This document shows positions 45,689 through 46,073 of a stretch of DNA of 46,073 nucleotides, piece after piece. The notes beneath the pieces are model-generated. The model made no database searches. It was not told the origin of the DNA and saw only the letters and a program-made list of their open reading frames with translations. How positions within the stretch are numbered: the stretch's first letter is position 1; each line of letters opens with the position of its first letter. Position numbers and translations under genes: made by a program. Source of the DNA: Zetaproteobacteria bacterium (GTDB lineage: Bacteria; Pseudomonadota; Zetaproteobacteria; Mariprofundales; Mariprofundaceae); the NCBI GenBank assembly GCA_002753275.1, contig PEAA01000004.1:41326-87398 (forward strand), given 5' to 3'.

Positions 45689-46073
45689 TATTGGCAAATA
45701 AATTGGGTATCACCAATCAGGTGGAACTTAGCAAAGCTGAAGAAAAGCTTAGCAAGCAAAAGGCTAAGTTGTTATTTGATTCCAGTGAGATCGAGCAAGT
45801 CGAAGTCGGAACATTTGCGAACCTGGCGTTTATACATGCCTCCCTCTTTGATGAGATTTATGATTTTGCCGGAAAAATCCGGGATGTGAACATCGCCAAG
45901 GGCAACTTCCGCTTTGCGCCATTGATGTATTTGGAGCATTCACTCAAACACATCAATGCCATGCCACAGGGAAATTACGAACAAATCATTGCAAAATATG
46001 TCGAGATGAATATTGCCCACCCGTTTCGAGAAGGAAATGGACGCGCAACACGCATCTGGCTAGATCTTATTCT
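45685..46073 (+). CDS. Fic domain protein, N-terminal part (cut by the window end)
   Basis: The frame starts at ATG 45685 with AGGAG six bases upstream and is open to the last base (129 codons). It has the Fic fold: a helical N-terminus ([18 protein letters not shown]), the beta-flap region with [19 protein letters not shown], and the catalytic motif HPFREGNGR, complete with the active His and the anion-binding Asn-Gly-Arg. Fic enzymes transfer AMP or related groups to target hydroxyls. The FAGKIRD and FRFAP phrases are typical of the cell-filamentation (Fic) subgroup. The inhibitory alpha-helix motif (S/T-x-x-x-E-G/N) is not seen in the visible part, and any C-terminal one would lie outside the window. 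Confidence 0.92.
   Translation, partial: MILANKLGITNQVELSKAEEKLSKQKAKLLFDSSEIEQVEVGTFANLAFIHASLFDEIYDFAGKIRDVNIAKGNFRFAPLMYLEHSLKHINAMPQGNYEQIIAKYVEMNIAHPFREGNGRATRIWLDLI

Overview
The window is a 46 kb piece of a bacterial chromosome, tightly packed and mostly housekeeping. The gene content points to a Gram-negative proteobacterium: a cytochrome bc1 complex, a four-subunit succinate dehydrogenase with an SdhE-like factor, a BamA/TamA-type outer-membrane barrel, an OprO/OprP-type porin, a UbiC-like protein, and an RpfE-like gene coupled to recJ. The sequence alone does not fix the class. A gammaproteobacterial or zetaproteobacterial-type lineage is plausible but is inference.

Left end (1-2628): accessory DNA, more GC-rich than what follows. 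It holds the 3' end of a type I restriction specificity gene (hsdS), a DUF3800 gene overlapping it, and a complete hsdM. Core genes then follow. ligA overlaps an outer-membrane barrel gene (2679-6019). A Kef-type antiporter and an orphan hybrid histidine kinase lie on the minus strand (6016-9030). A DUF455 ferritin-like protein converges on the mfd-serB pair (9187-14036), and mrp diverges from mfd.

Middle (15141-24889): a three-gene operon (circularly permuted ATP-grasp, Alpha-E, transglutaminase-like protease) of a type predicted to make or modify an unknown peptide; purB with a strong terminator; an orphan CheX-like protein; DUF2062 and metG; and a porin with a -35/-10 promoter and a three-copy TGTGTCA array just upstream of it. 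From 24317 to 33924 runs a long minus-strand gene string: alaC, hom, thrC, rpfE-like, recJ, prfB, folE, ybiB-like and a DJ-1-like gene. Most neighbours overlap or nearly touch. prfB needs a programmed +1 frameshift, and its site is fully visible.

Right part (34008-46073): an Fe-ADH family protein, then the respiratory block. This comprises rpe-petA-petB-petC and nnrD-sdhC-sdhD-sdhA-sdhB-sdhE, all on the minus strand. A lone NuoE-like [2Fe-2S] protein, rsmE and a divergent UbiC-like gene follow. The tmRNA gene ssrA (tag ANDDVELAYAA) comes next with its terminator. Beyond it is accessory-looking DNA with a Fic-domain gene cut by the window end, preceded by a 27-codon coupled ORF and a 22-bp-spaced direct repeat.

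I found no CRISPR array, tRNA, rRNA, transposase or integrase. No stretch longer than 300 bases lacks a gene; the longest gap is about 275 bases (18530-18805) and holds regulatory repeats and a terminator. All functional calls come from reading motifs by eye, without database searches.
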